From Mycobacterium paragordonae (GTDB lineage Bacteria > Actinomycetota > Actinomycetes > Mycobacteriales > Mycobacteriaceae), in contig NZ_CP025546.1 in assembly GCF_003614435.1 (NCBI RefSeq), positions 5,580,001 through 5,644,000 of the forward strand: a DNA stretch of 64,000 nt, read 5' to 3'. Shown here piece by piece: positions 44,174 through 54,991 of this stretch. Every line of letters starts with the position of its first letter. Within the stretch, counting starts at the first letter, position 1. The notes beneath the pieces are model-generated. The model was not told the DNA's origin. It searched no databases and saw only the letters and a program-made list of their open reading frames with translations. The position numbers and the translations under genes are program-made.

Positions 44174-45499
44174 ATGTCATTTCTCACCACGGTGCCCGAT
44201 ACGGTCGCGGCGGCCGCGTCAGATATCGAGTCCATCGGCGCGGTTGTCAGCCGGGCCAACTCCGCCGCCCTGCCGCAGACCGCCGGCCTCGTGGCCGCCG
44301 GCGCCGACGAGGTTTCGGCGGCCGTCGCCTCTCTGTTCGCGCAATACGGTCTGGGATACCAAGCACTGAGCGAGCAGGCGAGCGCATTCCATAGTCGGTT
44401 CGTCCAACTCCTGAGCGCGAGCGCAGGGCAGTACGCCCTAGCCGAGGCGGCCGCCGCCACACCGCTGCAGAGCTTGGAGCAGCAGATACTCGACGTGATC
44501 AACACACCGACCCAGTTGTTGCTGGGACGGCCGCTGATCGGCAACGGCGCCAACGGCGCGCCGGGCGCCGACGGCCAGGCCGGCGGACTACTGGTCGGCA
44601 ACGGTGGTGCCGGCGGGGCGGGCACCACCGCGCATCCCGGCGGCGGGAACGGCGGCGCCGCAGGATTGTTCGGCAACGGCGGCGCCGGCGGACCCGGCCG
44701 GGCGAACAGCGTCAGGGCCCCCGGCGGCAACGGCGGGGCCGGCGGGCTTCTCGTCGGTAACGGCGGCGCCGGCGGCACCGGCGGGTCCGGCGTCGGCGGC
44801 ATCGGCGGCACCGGGGGGGCGGCAGGGCTGTTCGGCACGGGCGGCGTCGGTGGTGTAGGCGGTGCCGCAACGCTCGGCGCCGACGGTGGTGCGGGCGGTG
44901 CAGGTGGTGCAGGAGGACTGTTTGGCACCGGCGGGGCCGGGGGGCGCGGTGGTACGACGTTCAACGCTTTGGGCGGCAACGCCGGCACTGCCGGCGCCGG
45001 TGGCGCAGGCGGCGCAGGCGGAATCGTGCTCGGAGCCGGTGGAGCCGGCGGTGCCGGTGGGGACGCGACTGCGGTGGTTCCGGCTACCGGCACGGGTGGC
45101 GCTGGCGGAATCGGCGGTCACGGAGGATTCCTCAACGGCGCCGGCGGCGCTGGCGGCAGCGGCGGATTAGGCATCACCGCTAGTGGGTCCGGTGGTGCTG
45201 GCGGAGCCGGCGGCACGCTGACCGGTTCTGGTGGCACCGGTGGGATCGGCGGACTCGGGGCGGCCGGCGGTGCGGGCGGTGACGCGGGCCTGCTGATTGG
45301 CGACGGCGGCGCCGGCGGGTCGGGAGGATCCGCCCCGAATACCGGTGGGGCCGGCGGCAAAGGCGGACGTGCCGCACTCCTGATCGGTTTCGGCGGAAAC
45401 GGCGGCAATGGCGGGGGCGGCACCACCAGCGGACCCGGTGGCCAGGGCGGCGACGGCGGACAGCTGATCGGCGTGCCCGGCGCTCCGGGCCTCCCCTGA
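44174..45499 (+). CDS. PE_PGRS family protein
   Basis: 441 aa, with GGAGG 10 bp before the ATG. The PE domain ([29 protein letters not shown]) differs clearly from its upstream neighbour, so this is not a recent duplicate. The linker [30 protein letters not shown] leads into a GGAGG-rich PGRS domain that ends [11 protein letters not shown] strong hairpin follows directly. Confidence 0.93.
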   Translation: MSFLTTVPDTVAAAASDIESIGAVVSRANSAALPQTAGLVAAGADEVSAAVASLFAQYGLGYQALSEQASAFHSRFVQLLSASAGQYALAEAAAATPLQSLEQQILDVINTPTQLLLGRPLIGNGANGAPGADGQAGGLLVGNGGAGGAGTTAHPGGGNGGAAGLFGNGGAGGPGRANSVRAPGGNGGAGGLLVGNGGAGGTGGSGVGGIGGTGGAAGLFGTGGVGGVGGAATLGADGGAGGAGGAGGLFGTGGAGGRGGTTFNALGGNAGTAGAGGAGGAGGIVLGAGGAGGAGGDATAVVPATGTGGAGGIGGHGGFLNGAGGAGGSGGLGITASGSGGAGGAGGTLTGSGGTGGIGGLGAAGGAGGDAGLLIGDGGAGGSGGSAPNTGGAGGKGGRAALLIGFGGNGGNGGGGTTSGPGGQGGDGGQLIGVPGAPGLP

Positions 45500-45508
45500 C
45501 CTGCGCGA

Positions 45509-45560
45509 GCAGGCGCAAACGCCCCTCATTTCGGCGCGAAATGGGGGCGTTTGCGTCTGC
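45509..45560. terminator. Long bidirectional hairpin between PE_PGRS and sucD
   Basis: About 24-bp arms (left 45509-45533, right 45537-45560, 3-nt loop) with one bulged base and one G-T pair, core GCGCAAACGCCCC / GGGGCGTTTGCG. It lies between two convergent stops, 9 bp after the PE_PGRS stop and 6 bp before the sucD stop, so it should end transcripts from both sides. Confidence 0.85.
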
Positions 45561-45565
45561 TGGCG

Positions 45566-46468
45566 CTACAGGGTCTTGAGGATCTCCCGGGCCAGGGCCG
45601 CGGTCTCGGACGGCGTCTTGCCGACCTGAACACCGGCAGCCTCCAGCGCCTCCTTCTTGGCGGCCGCGGTGCCCGACGAGCCGGACACGATGGCGCCCGC
45701 GTGACCCATCGTCTTGCCTTCCGGCGCAGTGAATCCCGCGACGTAGCCGACGACCGGCTTGGTCACGTTAGCCTTGATGAAGTCGGCCGCGCGCTCCTCG
45801 GCGTCTCCACCAATCTCGCCGATCATCACGATGAGCTTGGTGTCGGGGTCCTTCTCGAACGCCTCGATGGCGTCGATGTGCGTGGTGCCGATGACCGGGT
45901 CGCCGCCGATGCCGATCGAGGTGGTGAACCCGAAATCACGCAGCTCGTACATCATCTGGTAGGTCAGCGTGCCGGACTTGGACACCAGCCCGACCGGCCC
46001 CGGTCCGCTGATGTTGGCCGGGGTGATGCCGACCAGCGACTGTCCGGGGCTGATGATGCCCGGGCAGTTGGGTCCGATGATGCGGGTCTTCTGACCCTTC
46101 TCGACGTTGTACGCCCACGCATACGCGCTGTCCTGCACCGGAATTCCCTCGGTGATGACCACCAGCAGCGGAATCTCCGAGTCGATGGCCTCGATCATCG
46201 CGTCCTTGGCGAACACCGGCGGCACGAAGATGATCGACACGTCGGCGCCGGTCTTCTCGATCGCCTCCACCACGCTGCCGAACACCGGCAACTCGATCGG
46301 GTTGCCGTCGACGTCCTTGTGCGCGACGGTGGTGCCCGCCTTACGGGCGTTGACACCGCCGACGATCTGGGTGCCGGCCGCCAGCATGCGCGCGGTGTGC
46401 TTGGTGGCCTCGGCGCCGGTGATGCCCTGGACGACGACCTTGTTCGCTGAGTTCAGAAAGATAGCCAT
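45566..46468 (-). CDS. sucD: Succinate-CoA ligase alpha subunit SucD
   Basis: 300 aa from ATG at 46468; the frame is open upstream antisense-free but overlaps sucC, so the short form is right. It has the CoA-binding Rossmann domain ([35 protein letters not shown]) and the phosphohistidine segment [13 protein letters not shown]. With SucC it interconverts succinyl-CoA and succinate in the TCA cycle. It starts 15 bp after the sucC stop. Confidence 0.97.
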   Translation of the reverse strand: MAIFLNSANKVVVQGITGAEATKHTARMLAAGTQIVGGVNARKAGTTVAHKDVDGNPIELPVFGSVVEAIEKTGADVSIIFVPPVFAKDAMIEAIDSEIPLLVVITEGIPVQDSAYAWAYNVEKGQKTRIIGPNCPGIISPGQSLVGITPANISGPGPVGLVSKSGTLTYQMMYELRDFGFTTSIGIGGDPVIGTTHIDAIEAFEKDPDTKLIVMIGEIGGDAEERAADFIKANVTKPVVGYVAGFTAPEGKTMGHAGAIVSGSSGTAAAKKEALEAAGVQVGKTPSETAALAREILKTL

Positions 46469-46482
46469 TGTTCGTCGTCCTC

Positions 46483-47646
<1,164 letters not shown>

Positions 47647-47819
47647 GGGGCGTCACTGCCTTTGCTCGGCTTGATTGCTAGGCCAACTAGGGTGGCTTTA
47701 CCGGTACTAGGCCAGTACTCGGCAACACGCACGGAGGAACTGTATCCACCCCGAAAATCGGCCCCACCGCCGCATCCCACCGCTGTGGCACACGTCACGT
47801 ATCGATCAGGTCGGTGAAA

Positions 47820-47835
47820 CGTGACCCAAGTCACA
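47820..47835. promoter_or_regulatory. Crp/Cmr-like palindrome between sucC and the M23 peptidase gene
   Basis: C-GTGA-CCCAAG-TCAC-A matches the Crp pattern TGTGA-N6-TCACA at 9 of 10 fixed bases. It overlaps a possible GTG start at 47821 and lies 76 bp before the ATG at 47911, which is one reason to prefer the ATG. Confidence 0.6.
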
Positions 47836-47910
47836 AAAACCGCTGGATTTGATACTGAGGTTGCCAGCCGCCTACCTTTGCGGATACCTTCTCAAGGTCC
47901 AGATAACGTT

Positions 47911-49011
47911 ATGGTCACGATCCGAGGACATTTCAGGTTGTCCCAGCACCTATTCACCCGCTCCGCGGCCGCATCGGCGGCTCGCGCGCCCCGGGACCGG
48001 TGGCTGCAGCATCACCGCAACGAAGTCACCGAAATCATCCCGCTCGACGGATTCGACGAGGTAGACGACTTAGAGCTCGCCGATCTGGACGACCTCGATT
48101 TCGGCGATTCCGCCTTCGTGGACGACCAGCTGCTGACCGCCCCTGAGCTCGATGACCTCAACGACACCGACGACCTGACCCCGTTGTGGCTGACCGCTCC
48201 GGTCACCGAAGTGCTGCCCCGGGTGGTCACCGTCGACTCGATCCACGCGCGCACCACAGCACACACCACGAACGTCACGCCGGTCCCGCGTCGCGGGGGC
48301 AGCCACCGCAAGCAGCCGACCAGCGCCGCCAAGGGACGTCTGCTGATCGGCGCGATGGCCGCCGGGGCGGCGGCCGCGGCCACCCACACCGCGGTCAGCC
48401 AGTCCGACAACAACACCAAGATCGAGACGGTCCTGACCGCCAACGCCTCGACCCTCACCGGCGGCTCCGGGCAATCCGGCTCCAACACGCCGCGCGGCGT
48501 GCAGGTGATCGCCGCCCAGCCCGCCAATGCGGCGTTGCACAACGAAGAACTCGCCCGCGGCGTGGCCTTCGCGCAGGAGCGCGCCCAGCGCGAGGCACGC
48601 CTGCAGCAGCCGCTGTACGTCATGCCGACCAAGGGCATTTACACCTCGAACTTCGGCTACCGCTGGGGCGTCCTGCACGCCGGCATCGACCTGGCCAACG
48701 CGATCGGGACCCCGATCTACGCGGTGTCCGACGGTGTCGTCATCGCCGCGGGACCCACCGCCGGCTACGGAGCATGGGTCAAGCTGCTGCATGCTGACGG
48801 CACTGTCACGCTGTACGGCCACGTGAACACCACCCTGGTCAACGTCGGCGAGCGCGTGATGGCGGGCGACCAGATCGCCACCATCGGCAACCGCGGCAAC
48901 TCGACCGGCCCGCACCTGCACTTCGAGGTACAGCTGAACGGCAGCGACCGGATCGACCCCGTGCCCTGGCTGGCGCAACGGGGACTGTACGTCGGCAACT
49001 ACGCCGGCTGA
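47911..49011 (+). CDS. M23 (LytM-type) metallopeptidase, membrane-anchored
   Basis: 366 aa from ATG at 47911; a GTG at 47821 would add 30 residues but overlaps a Crp-like site. After an acidic cytoplasmic part ([18 protein letters not shown]) a single membrane segment lies at about 140-160 ([21 protein letters not shown]). The C-terminal LytM domain (about 240-360) has the zinc ligands H-x-x-x-D ([12 protein letters not shown]) and H-L-H ([10 protein letters not shown]). It likely cleaves or regulates peptidoglycan cross-links. It corresponds to Rv0950c. Confidence 0.88.
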   Translation: MVTIRGHFRLSQHLFTRSAAASAARAPRDRWLQHHRNEVTEIIPLDGFDEVDDLELADLDDLDFGDSAFVDDQLLTAPELDDLNDTDDLTPLWLTAPVTEVLPRVVTVDSIHARTTAHTTNVTPVPRRGGSHRKQPTSAAKGRLLIGAMAAGAAAAATHTAVSQSDNNTKIETVLTANASTLTGGSGQSGSNTPRGVQVIAAQPANAALHNEELARGVAFAQERAQREARLQQPLYVMPTKGIYTSNFGYRWGVLHAGIDLANAIGTPIYAVSDGVVIAAGPTAGYGAWVKLLHADGTVTLYGHVNTTLVNVGERVMAGDQIATIGNRGNSTGPHLHFEVQLNGSDRIDPVPWLAQRGLYVGNYAG

Positions 49012-49014
49012 CCG

Positions 49015-49596
49015 GTGACCGGGCCGAACGACCCTCCCCCGAGTGACCCTCCCCCGAGCGACAACCCGCCCGAGCCAACTGAGTCCCGGACCCGCATCAT
49101 CCGGCGGGCGCCGACCGGTCCGCTGCCCCCGATAGTCGCCCAGCCGACCACCCAAATCCCGCGCGGCGCAGCACCTTTCGACGCTTCAATGCGCGGCGGC
49201 ATGCCGCCGCTGCCCGCTGTGCTGCGGCACGAGCCGAGCCCCCGCACGGCGATAGCCGCCAGTGCCGTGAGCATCGTCAGCGGATGGGCTACCTCGGTGG
49301 TGACCACCGACCTGATCGCCGGCTGGTGGCAGACCGGCCGGCTGTTCTGCATCGCCGTCGGATTCCTGGCGCTGGTCTTCGCGCTCACCACGGTCTCGGG
49401 CGTCATCATGCTGCTGTTGCGCCGCCCGTTCGCGCGCTACCTGATCGTGGCCGGCGGTGTCGTGGCGCTGCTGACCTACCTCGGGGTGTTCATCGCGGGT
49501 GCGCGCGTGGGGTGGATCGTGCACACGCTGCCGCTGCTGCCGGTCGCGAGCGTGGTGCTGGCGATGCTGCCGGCCACCAGGCGCTGGGCCGAATAG
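49015..49596 (+). CDS. Small membrane protein with proline-rich N-terminus
   Basis: 193 aa from GTG three bases after the peptidase stop, so almost certainly co-transcribed. Residues 1-75 are Pro-rich with a duplicated DPPPSD unit, followed by about four hydrophobic segments (81-100, 112-132, 139-160, 167-185). No family recognised. Coupling to a LytM-type peptidase suggests a cell-envelope job, by association only. Confidence 0.75.
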   Translation: MTGPNDPPPSDPPPSDNPPEPTESRTRIIRRAPTGPLPPIVAQPTTQIPRGAAPFDASMRGGMPPLPAVLRHEPSPRTAIAASAVSIVSGWATSVVTTDLIAGWWQTGRLFCIAVGFLALVFALTTVSGVIMLLLRRPFARYLIVAGGVVALLTYLGVFIAGARVGWIVHTLPLLPVASVVLAMLPATRRWAE

Positions 49597-49631
49597 CGCG
49601 CGCCGAACATTGCCGCCAGCGACGAATAACG

Positions 49632-49687
49632 CGCGCCGACTAACGCCACCCGCCGAACAGCGCGCCGACTAACGCCACCCGCCGAAC
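49632..49687. repeat. 27-bp direct repeat between convergent genes
   Basis: The 27-bp sequence starting CGCGCCGACTAACGCCACCC occurs twice, at 49632-49658 and 49661-49687 (29-bp period), without a mismatch. A partial relative (GCGCGCCGAAC) precedes it at 49597. It lies between the small membrane protein and uvrD1. Confidence 0.85.
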
Positions 49688-49749
49688 GTAAACTGAGGGC
49701 GGCTTTTTGGCGATTTTCTCGCCCTGCGCGCACGCTCGGCGACAGGCGC

Positions 49750-52152
49750 TCAGAGCTTGCTGATCGGCGCGTGGTTATGCATCAGCTTGACCCGCCCCGC
49801 GCTGCCGAAGTCGATCAGCGACATCGCCGACTCACCGACGCCGGAGACCTCCTCGACCCGCCCCAGCCCGTACTTGTCGTGCGTCACCCGGTCACCGGGC
49901 TCCAGCACCACCAGTGGCCGCTTGCCCGCCCCGGAACGGGTCGGCGCCGACCGGGGGGTACCGAAGCGCCCGGCACCGCTCACCGGCGCACTGAATGACG
50001 GCTTGGGCGCCACCCGACGCCACTCGATGAGTTGTTGCGGAATCTCGCGCAGGAAGCGCGATTCCGGGTTCAGCATGGGCTGCCCCCACGATGACCGGAC
50101 GATCGCCCGGCTCACGTACAGCCGTTGCCGGGCCCGGGTGATTCCGACATAAGCCAGACGCCGTTCCTCGGACAGTTCCATCGGATCGTCCAGCGCCCGC
50201 ATGTGCGGGAACATGCCGTCTTCCCAGCCCGTCACGAACACCACCGGGAACTCCAGCCCCTTGGCGGTGTGCAGGGTCATCAGGGTGACCATTCCGGCGC
50301 CGTGCTCCGGGATCTCGTCGGAATCGGCGACCAGCGACACCCGCTCCAGAAAAGCCGCCAGCACACCGGTGTCCGGGACGTCCTCGTCCTCCGGCGCGTC
50401 TTCGGCCAGAGCGGCCGCGTTGGCCAGATCGGTGCTGAATTCGTGTGCGACGCTGACCAATTCGTTGAGGTTGTCCAGCCGGGCCAGCTCCTGCGGATCG
50501 GTCGACGATTCCAGCTCGCGGCGATATCCGGTTCGCTCCAGCACCGCCTCGACCAGCTCGCCGAGGTCATCGTCGAGGTGCCCCCGCAGCTCGTCGAGCA
50601 GTTCGACGAAGCCGGCAATGCACTTCTCCGCGCGGGTATTGAGCATCGGCACCTTGCCCTCGGCGGCTGCCTGCAGGGCGTCGGCGAAGCTGGCGCCGGT
50701 GTTCTCGGCGTACACCGCGACACACGCCTCGGCGCGATCGCCGATGCCGCGACGCGGGGTGTTGAGGATGCGCCGCATACTCACCGCGTCACCGGGGTTG
50801 TCCAGCACCCGCAGGTAGGCCACGATGTCGCGGATCTCCTTGCGCTCGTAAAAGCGCACTCCCCCAACGACTTTGTAGGGGATGCCGGCGCGGATGAAGA
50901 CCTCTTCCAGCGAGCGCGACGAGTTGTTGGTGCGGTAGAAGACGGCGACGTCGTTGTAGGTGATGTCGCCGCGGTCGGCCAGCGCGTCGATCTCGTCGGC
51001 CACGAACCTGGCCTCGTCGTGCTCGTTGTCGGCGACGTACCCGACGATCAGTTCGCCTTCGCCGGCGTCGGTCCACAGCCGCTTCTCCCGCCGCCCGGCG
51101 TTGCGGGCGATCACCGAGTTGGCCGCCGAGAGGATGTTCTGCGTCGAGCGGTAATTCTGTTCCAGCAGAATCGTTGTGGCGTTCGGGTAGTCGCGCTCGA
51201 AGTCTTCGATGTTGCGGATGGTCGCGCCACGGAAGGCGTAGATGGACTGGTCGGCGTCACCGACCACGCACAGTTCGGCCGGCGGCACCTCGTCGGAACC
51301 GGTGGGTTCATTCGGCGGTCCCAGCTTCACCTCGCCTCCGCCGGCCCCCGGCCCGACTCCGTCGAGCCTCGCTGAACCGCCGTGCCCGACCAACTCGCGC
51401 ACCAGCATGTACTGGGCGTGGTTGGTGTCCTGGTACTCGTCGACCAACACATGGCGGAACCGCCGCCGGTAGTACTGGGCGATGTCCGGGAAGGTCTGCA
51501 GCACCGCCACGGTCTCGCCGATCAGGTCGTCGAAGTCGAGCGCGTTGGCCGCCCGCAGCCGGCGCTGGTATTCGCCGAAGACGGACGCGACGGTACGGGC
51601 CAGGTCGTCGGATTCGTCGGTGAGGTTGGACACCGCCTGATGCGGGTCGATCAGCTCGTTCTTCAGATTCGAAATGGCGTTGGCCAGCAGTCGCGGCGAG
51701 TACCGCTTGATGTCCAGACCCATGTCGCGGCCGATCATCTGCAGCAGGCGCCGCGAGTCGTCGGCGTCGTAGATGGAGAAGTTGGAGTTGAGTCCCTCGA
51801 TCAGCGATGCCTGGTTGCGCAGGATCCGCACGCAGGACGAGTGGAAGGTCGACACCCACATGTACCGGGCGCGGTCACCGACGAGATTCACCACCCGCTC
51901 CCGCATCTCGGCGGCGGCCTTGTTGGTGAAGGTGATGGCCAGGATCTGACCGACGCTGACGCCGCGTTCGGCGATCAGGTAGGCGATGCGGCGCGTCAGC
52001 ACCGCGGTCTTACCGGAACCTGCGCCCGCGACGATCAACAGCGGCGAGCCTTCATGCACCACCGCCTGGCGCTGTTGCGGGTTGAGTCCGTCCAGGAGTT
52101 CGTCGACCGCGCTGGGACGTGGGTACTTGGCTTGGGTTACGTGCACACTCAT
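49750..52152 (-). CDS. uvrD1: ATP-dependent DNA helicase UvrD1 (PcrA-type)
   Basis: 800 aa. SF1A helicase: Q motif (LNPQQRQAV), Walker A AGAGSGKTAV (43-50), motif II VDEYQDTNHAQY, motif III GDADQSIYAFRGA, motif IV QNYRSTQNIL, motif V TLHTAKGLEFPVVF and motif VI YVGITRARQRLYV are complete. The C-terminal Tudor-like segment (DRVTHDKYGLGRVEEVSG) is that of actinobacterial UvrD1, which partners with Ku in double-strand break processing and acts in nucleotide excision repair. An unusual Gly-rich insertion (ARLDGVGPGAGGGEVKLGPPNEPTG shortened here) lies between motifs II and III, about residues 258-282. Confidence 0.96.
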   Translation of the reverse strand: MSVHVTQAKYPRPSAVDELLDGLNPQQRQAVVHEGSPLLIVAGAGSGKTAVLTRRIAYLIAERGVSVGQILAITFTNKAAAEMRERVVNLVGDRARYMWVSTFHSSCVRILRNQASLIEGLNSNFSIYDADDSRRLLQMIGRDMGLDIKRYSPRLLANAISNLKNELIDPHQAVSNLTDESDDLARTVASVFGEYQRRLRAANALDFDDLIGETVAVLQTFPDIAQYYRRRFRHVLVDEYQDTNHAQYMLVRELVGHGGSARLDGVGPGAGGGEVKLGPPNEPTGSDEVPPAELCVVGDADQSIYAFRGATIRNIEDFERDYPNATTILLEQNYRSTQNILSAANSVIARNAGRREKRLWTDAGEGELIVGYVADNEHDEARFVADEIDALADRGDITYNDVAVFYRTNNSSRSLEEVFIRAGIPYKVVGGVRFYERKEIRDIVAYLRVLDNPGDAVSMRRILNTPRRGIGDRAEACVAVYAENTGASFADALQAAAEGKVPMLNTRAEKCIAGFVELLDELRGHLDDDLGELVEAVLERTGYRRELESSTDPQELARLDNLNELVSVAHEFSTDLANAAALAEDAPEDEDVPDTGVLAAFLERVSLVADSDEIPEHGAGMVTLMTLHTAKGLEFPVVFVTGWEDGMFPHMRALDDPMELSEERRLAYVGITRARQRLYVSRAIVRSSWGQPMLNPESRFLREIPQQLIEWRRVAPKPSFSAPVSGAGRFGTPRSAPTRSGAGKRPLVVLEPGDRVTHDKYGLGRVEEVSGVGESAMSLIDFGSAGRVKLMHNHAPISKL

Positions 52153-52206
52153 GTCGGTCCAAACTTACCGCCGCCGGCTGACAGCCGGCCGGTCGCCGTG
52201 CGGCAG

Positions 52207-54201
52207 TTACAGCTCGAATCCCGACTGGTTCACACCCGTGTGGTTGCTGCCCGAGCTCTTGCTACCCGAGTTGCCCCAGCCGGAGTTCAGCGTCCCGGCC
52301 TGGCTGAAGCCCGAATTGTCGCTGCCGGTGTTCATGAAGCCGACGTTGCCGGTGATCCCGCCGTTGGCATAGCCGACGGAGAAGTTGGCCGTATTGGATA
52401 TGCCGATGCTTGTGTTACCGGAATTGAAGAAGCCGGTGTTGCGGGTATTCGTGTTCTGGAAACCGGTCTGGAAATTGCCGATATTTCCGTAGCCCTCGCT
52501 GCCGTCGCCGGTGTTCTCGAAGCCGGAGGTGCCGTTGCCGTGGTTGTTGAATCCCGACGTCCCGGTGCCGGTGTTCCCGAAGCCTGAGCTGGACAGCCCG
52601 GTGTTGATCGCACTTCCGAAGCCGGTGTTGACGAAGCCGGCGTTGCCCGCGCCGGTGTTGACGTTTCCGGAATTCCAGAAGCCGGTGTTGGTGTTCCCGG
52701 AATTCCAGAAGCCGGTATTGCCGACCCCCGAGTTGCCATAACCCACGCTGCTGGCACCGGAGTTGCCGAAGCCGACGGTTCCGCTGGCACCGGAATTGAA
52801 GGCTCCCACCGCCTGGCCGCCGCCGTTGCCGACGCCCATGTTGTTGCTGCCGGCGTTCCAGAAACCCACGTTGCCGTTGCCCGAATTGCCGAAGCCCACG
52901 TTTGTGTTCGTCGTGTTCGAGAACCCGGTGTTGATGTTTCCTGAATTCCAGAAGCCGGTGTTGGTGTTACCGGTATTGGCGAACCCGCTGTTGAAGTTGC
53001 CGGAATTACCGATGCCCCAGTTTCCGTCGCCCGAGTTGAAGAACCCGACATTGTTGTTGCCCGAGTTGAACAAGCCGAGGTTGCCGACACCGCCGTTCAG
53101 CCCGTTGAGGTTGATGCCGAACTGGTTGTCGCCGGTGAGCCCGATGCCGAAATTGTTGTTGCCGTGGTTTCCGAAGCCGAGGTTGTTGTTGCCCAGGTTG
53201 CCGAAACCGATGTTGAAGCTGCCCTTGTTGCCGACGCCGACGTTGGTGCTGCCGAGGTTGCCGTTGCCGAGGTTGGCGCTGCCGCGGTTGCCGAAGCCGT
53301 AGTTTCCGGTCCCGGCATTGCCGCTGCCGACGTTGAGGTTGCCGGTGTTGCCGTTGCCGATGTTGCCGCTGCCGCTGTTCCCGCTTCCGATGTTGCCGCC
53401 CGCGGTGGCCTGCGAGTTTCCGAAGCCGATGTTGCCGTTGCCCCGGTTGCCGCCACCGAGGTTCCTGGTCCCGGTGTTGCCGCTGCCCAGGTTGAAGCTG
53501 CCGATGTTGCCGTCGCCGAAGTTCAGGATTCCGTTGAGGTTGCCGCTGCCGATGTTGAGGTTGCCCTTGTTGCCACCGCCCAGGTTGACGTTGCCGGTGT
53601 TGCCGCTACCGAGGTTGACGCTGCCGATGTTGCCCAGGCCCAGGTTGCCGGCGCCGATGTTGCTGACGGCGGAGAACAGTCGTGGCAGGAGTTGGTCCCA
53701 GGACGGCAGCGCCTCGGCCACGGCGGACGCGCCGGTGAAGTAGCCCACCATCGCCGCGACATCCTGGGCCCACATCTCCTCGTACACGGCTTCAGTGGCC
53801 GCGATCGCGGGGGCATTCTGGCCGAACAGGTTCGACAGCACCAATTGCACGATCTGAGAACGGTTGGCGGATATAACGATTGGCGCGATGGTGGCCGACT
53901 GCGCGGCCTCGAACACGCCGGCAATCGTCCGGGCGTGCCCGGCCGCGTCGGCGGCCTGCGCCGCCGCCACGCTGAGCCAATTCGCATAGGGTGCGGCCGC
54001 GGCCGTCATCGCCGCCGCCGCCGGACCCTGCCACGCCTGCCCGGCCAGTCCCGTGGTCACCGAGCCGAACGATGATGCTGCCGTGCTGAGTTCTGCGGCC
54101 AGGCCCTCCCAGGCCGTCGCCGCCTCGAGCATCGGAACCGGCCCTGCACCACTGAACATCAGCAGCGAGTTGATCTCTGGCGGCAACATCAGAAACTTCA
54201 T
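52207..54201 (-). CDS. PPE-MPTR family protein
   Basis: 664 aa from ATG at 54201, with GGAAGGG 5 bp upstream; a GTG one codon earlier is too close to it. The PPE domain (1-180) has [14 protein letters not shown] and the WxG-type WQGP (about 57-60). From about 185 to the end it is major polymorphic tandem repeat: first NxGxGNxGxxNxG units, later FGNSG, FWNSGN and FNSG variants, as in PPE-MPTR proteins. It is exported by ESX-5 in relatives. No PE partner is adjacent. Confidence 0.95.
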   Translation of the reverse strand: MKFLMLPPEINSLLMFSGAGPVPMLEAATAWEGLAAELSTAASSFGSVTTGLAGQAWQGPAAAAMTAAAAPYANWLSVAAAQAADAAGHARTIAGVFEAAQSATIAPIVISANRSQIVQLVLSNLFGQNAPAIAATEAVYEEMWAQDVAAMVGYFTGASAVAEALPSWDQLLPRLFSAVSNIGAGNLGLGNIGSVNLGSGNTGNVNLGGGNKGNLNIGSGNLNGILNFGDGNIGSFNLGSGNTGTRNLGGGNRGNGNIGFGNSQATAGGNIGSGNSGSGNIGNGNTGNLNVGSGNAGTGNYGFGNRGSANLGNGNLGSTNVGVGNKGSFNIGFGNLGNNNLGFGNHGNNNFGIGLTGDNQFGINLNGLNGGVGNLGLFNSGNNNVGFFNSGDGNWGIGNSGNFNSGFANTGNTNTGFWNSGNINTGFSNTTNTNVGFGNSGNGNVGFWNAGSNNMGVGNGGGQAVGAFNSGASGTVGFGNSGASSVGYGNSGVGNTGFWNSGNTNTGFWNSGNVNTGAGNAGFVNTGFGSAINTGLSSSGFGNTGTGTSGFNNHGNGTSGFENTGDGSEGYGNIGNFQTGFQNTNTRNTGFFNSGNTSIGISNTANFSVGYANGGITGNVGFMNTGSDNSGFSQAGTLNSGWGNSGSKSSGSNHTGVNQSGFEL

Positions 54202-54589
54202 CACAACCCTTCCGATCGACCCCTACTACGGCGAGTAGAGAGCCTACGGCCACGCGGGTGCCGCTTCCGGTATTTCCGGCGATTCAGTTCGCTTGCCGCA
54301 CAACAGCGCAGGCTCGGCCGGCTGACACCGGGCCCGCCTTCAGGGAGGTTGCTGTCCGGTGACTTCGTGACGCGGATTTTTGCACCTATCAGCCACTTGG
54401 TGGCAGACTCGGTGCGTGCTCAACACGCAGCCCCGATTTTTTTACGGGTACCGGCCAGCGGTGCCCGTGGTCTAGCTGCTTTCGCAGAGCCCCGTGGTCC
54501 GCTTCCGGATTCGGGGCTCGTCTCTTGTGTGAGGCCCGAACCGGATGAGACCAGAACCACCACCTCACGAGAACGCGGAGATTGCAGAA
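54202..54589. other. Structured intergenic region before chorismate mutase
   Basis: No gene is seen in 388 bp. The right half has a series of small hairpins on the plus strand: GCCAC-TTG-GTGGC (54392-54404), TGCGTG-CTCAA-CACGCA (54413-54429), a T7 run at 54437-54443, ACGGGTACC pairing with GGTGCCCGT (from 54444), and GAGCCCCG / CGGGGCTC (54487-54494 / 54512-54519). These could be a leader RNA or a small RNA with terminators. Confidence 0.4.
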
Positions 54590-54859
54590 ATGAACACAGA
54601 GACTATCGGTGCCGATCAGCTCAGCATCGACGAGTTGCGCGCAGAGATCGACCGACTGGACGCCGAGATCCTGGCCGCCGTCAAACGACGCGCCGAAGTG
54701 TCTCAGGCGATCGGCAAAGTCCGGATGGCCTCCGGCGGCACCCGGCTGGTGCACAGCCGCGAGATGAAGGTCATCGAGCGCTACAGCGAACTGGGTCCCG
54801 AGGGTAAAGATCTGGCCATGCTGCTGTTGCGTCTGGGCCGGGGACGACTCGGCCACTAG
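54590..54859 (+). CDS. AroQ-delta-type intracellular chorismate mutase (Rv0948c-like)
   Basis: 89 aa from ATG at 54590, preceded by GCGGAG at 9 bp; an upstream ATG at 54545 would give 104 aa and is used in some annotations. The single-domain all-helical AroQ fold is clear (IDELRAEIDRLDAEILAAVKRRAEVSQAIGKVRMASGG), including active-site Arg and Lys, and the C-terminal RLGRGRLGH. It rearranges chorismate to prephenate for Phe and Tyr synthesis and in M. tuberculosis is activated by complexing with DAHP synthase AroG through the conserved C-terminus. Confidence 0.93.
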   Translation: MNTETIGADQLSIDELRAEIDRLDAEILAAVKRRAEVSQAIGKVRMASGGTRLVHSREMKVIERYSELGPEGKDLAMLLLRLGRGRLGH

Positions 54860-54991
54860 ACAGGTGCCGTCCGCGAGGCGGTTCACCAGCAGCCGAAGTA
54901 CGAGTGGCGGCGGCCAGTTCTGCCGGCTCAGAGGCGGCACCTTGCGCTCGCACCACGACCGGCCACGGCTACCCGGCGTTAGGGTCGAAAT

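Noticed and set aside
42910..45426. Proline-rich antisense frames opposite the PE_PGRS genes
   Set aside because: They are the complement of GGC/GCC repeat codons (PP and AP runs) and have no start or signal of their own.
42695..45499. PGRS repeat tracts as mobile-element or CRISPR repeats
   Set aside because: They are in-frame coding repeats behind canonical PE domains.
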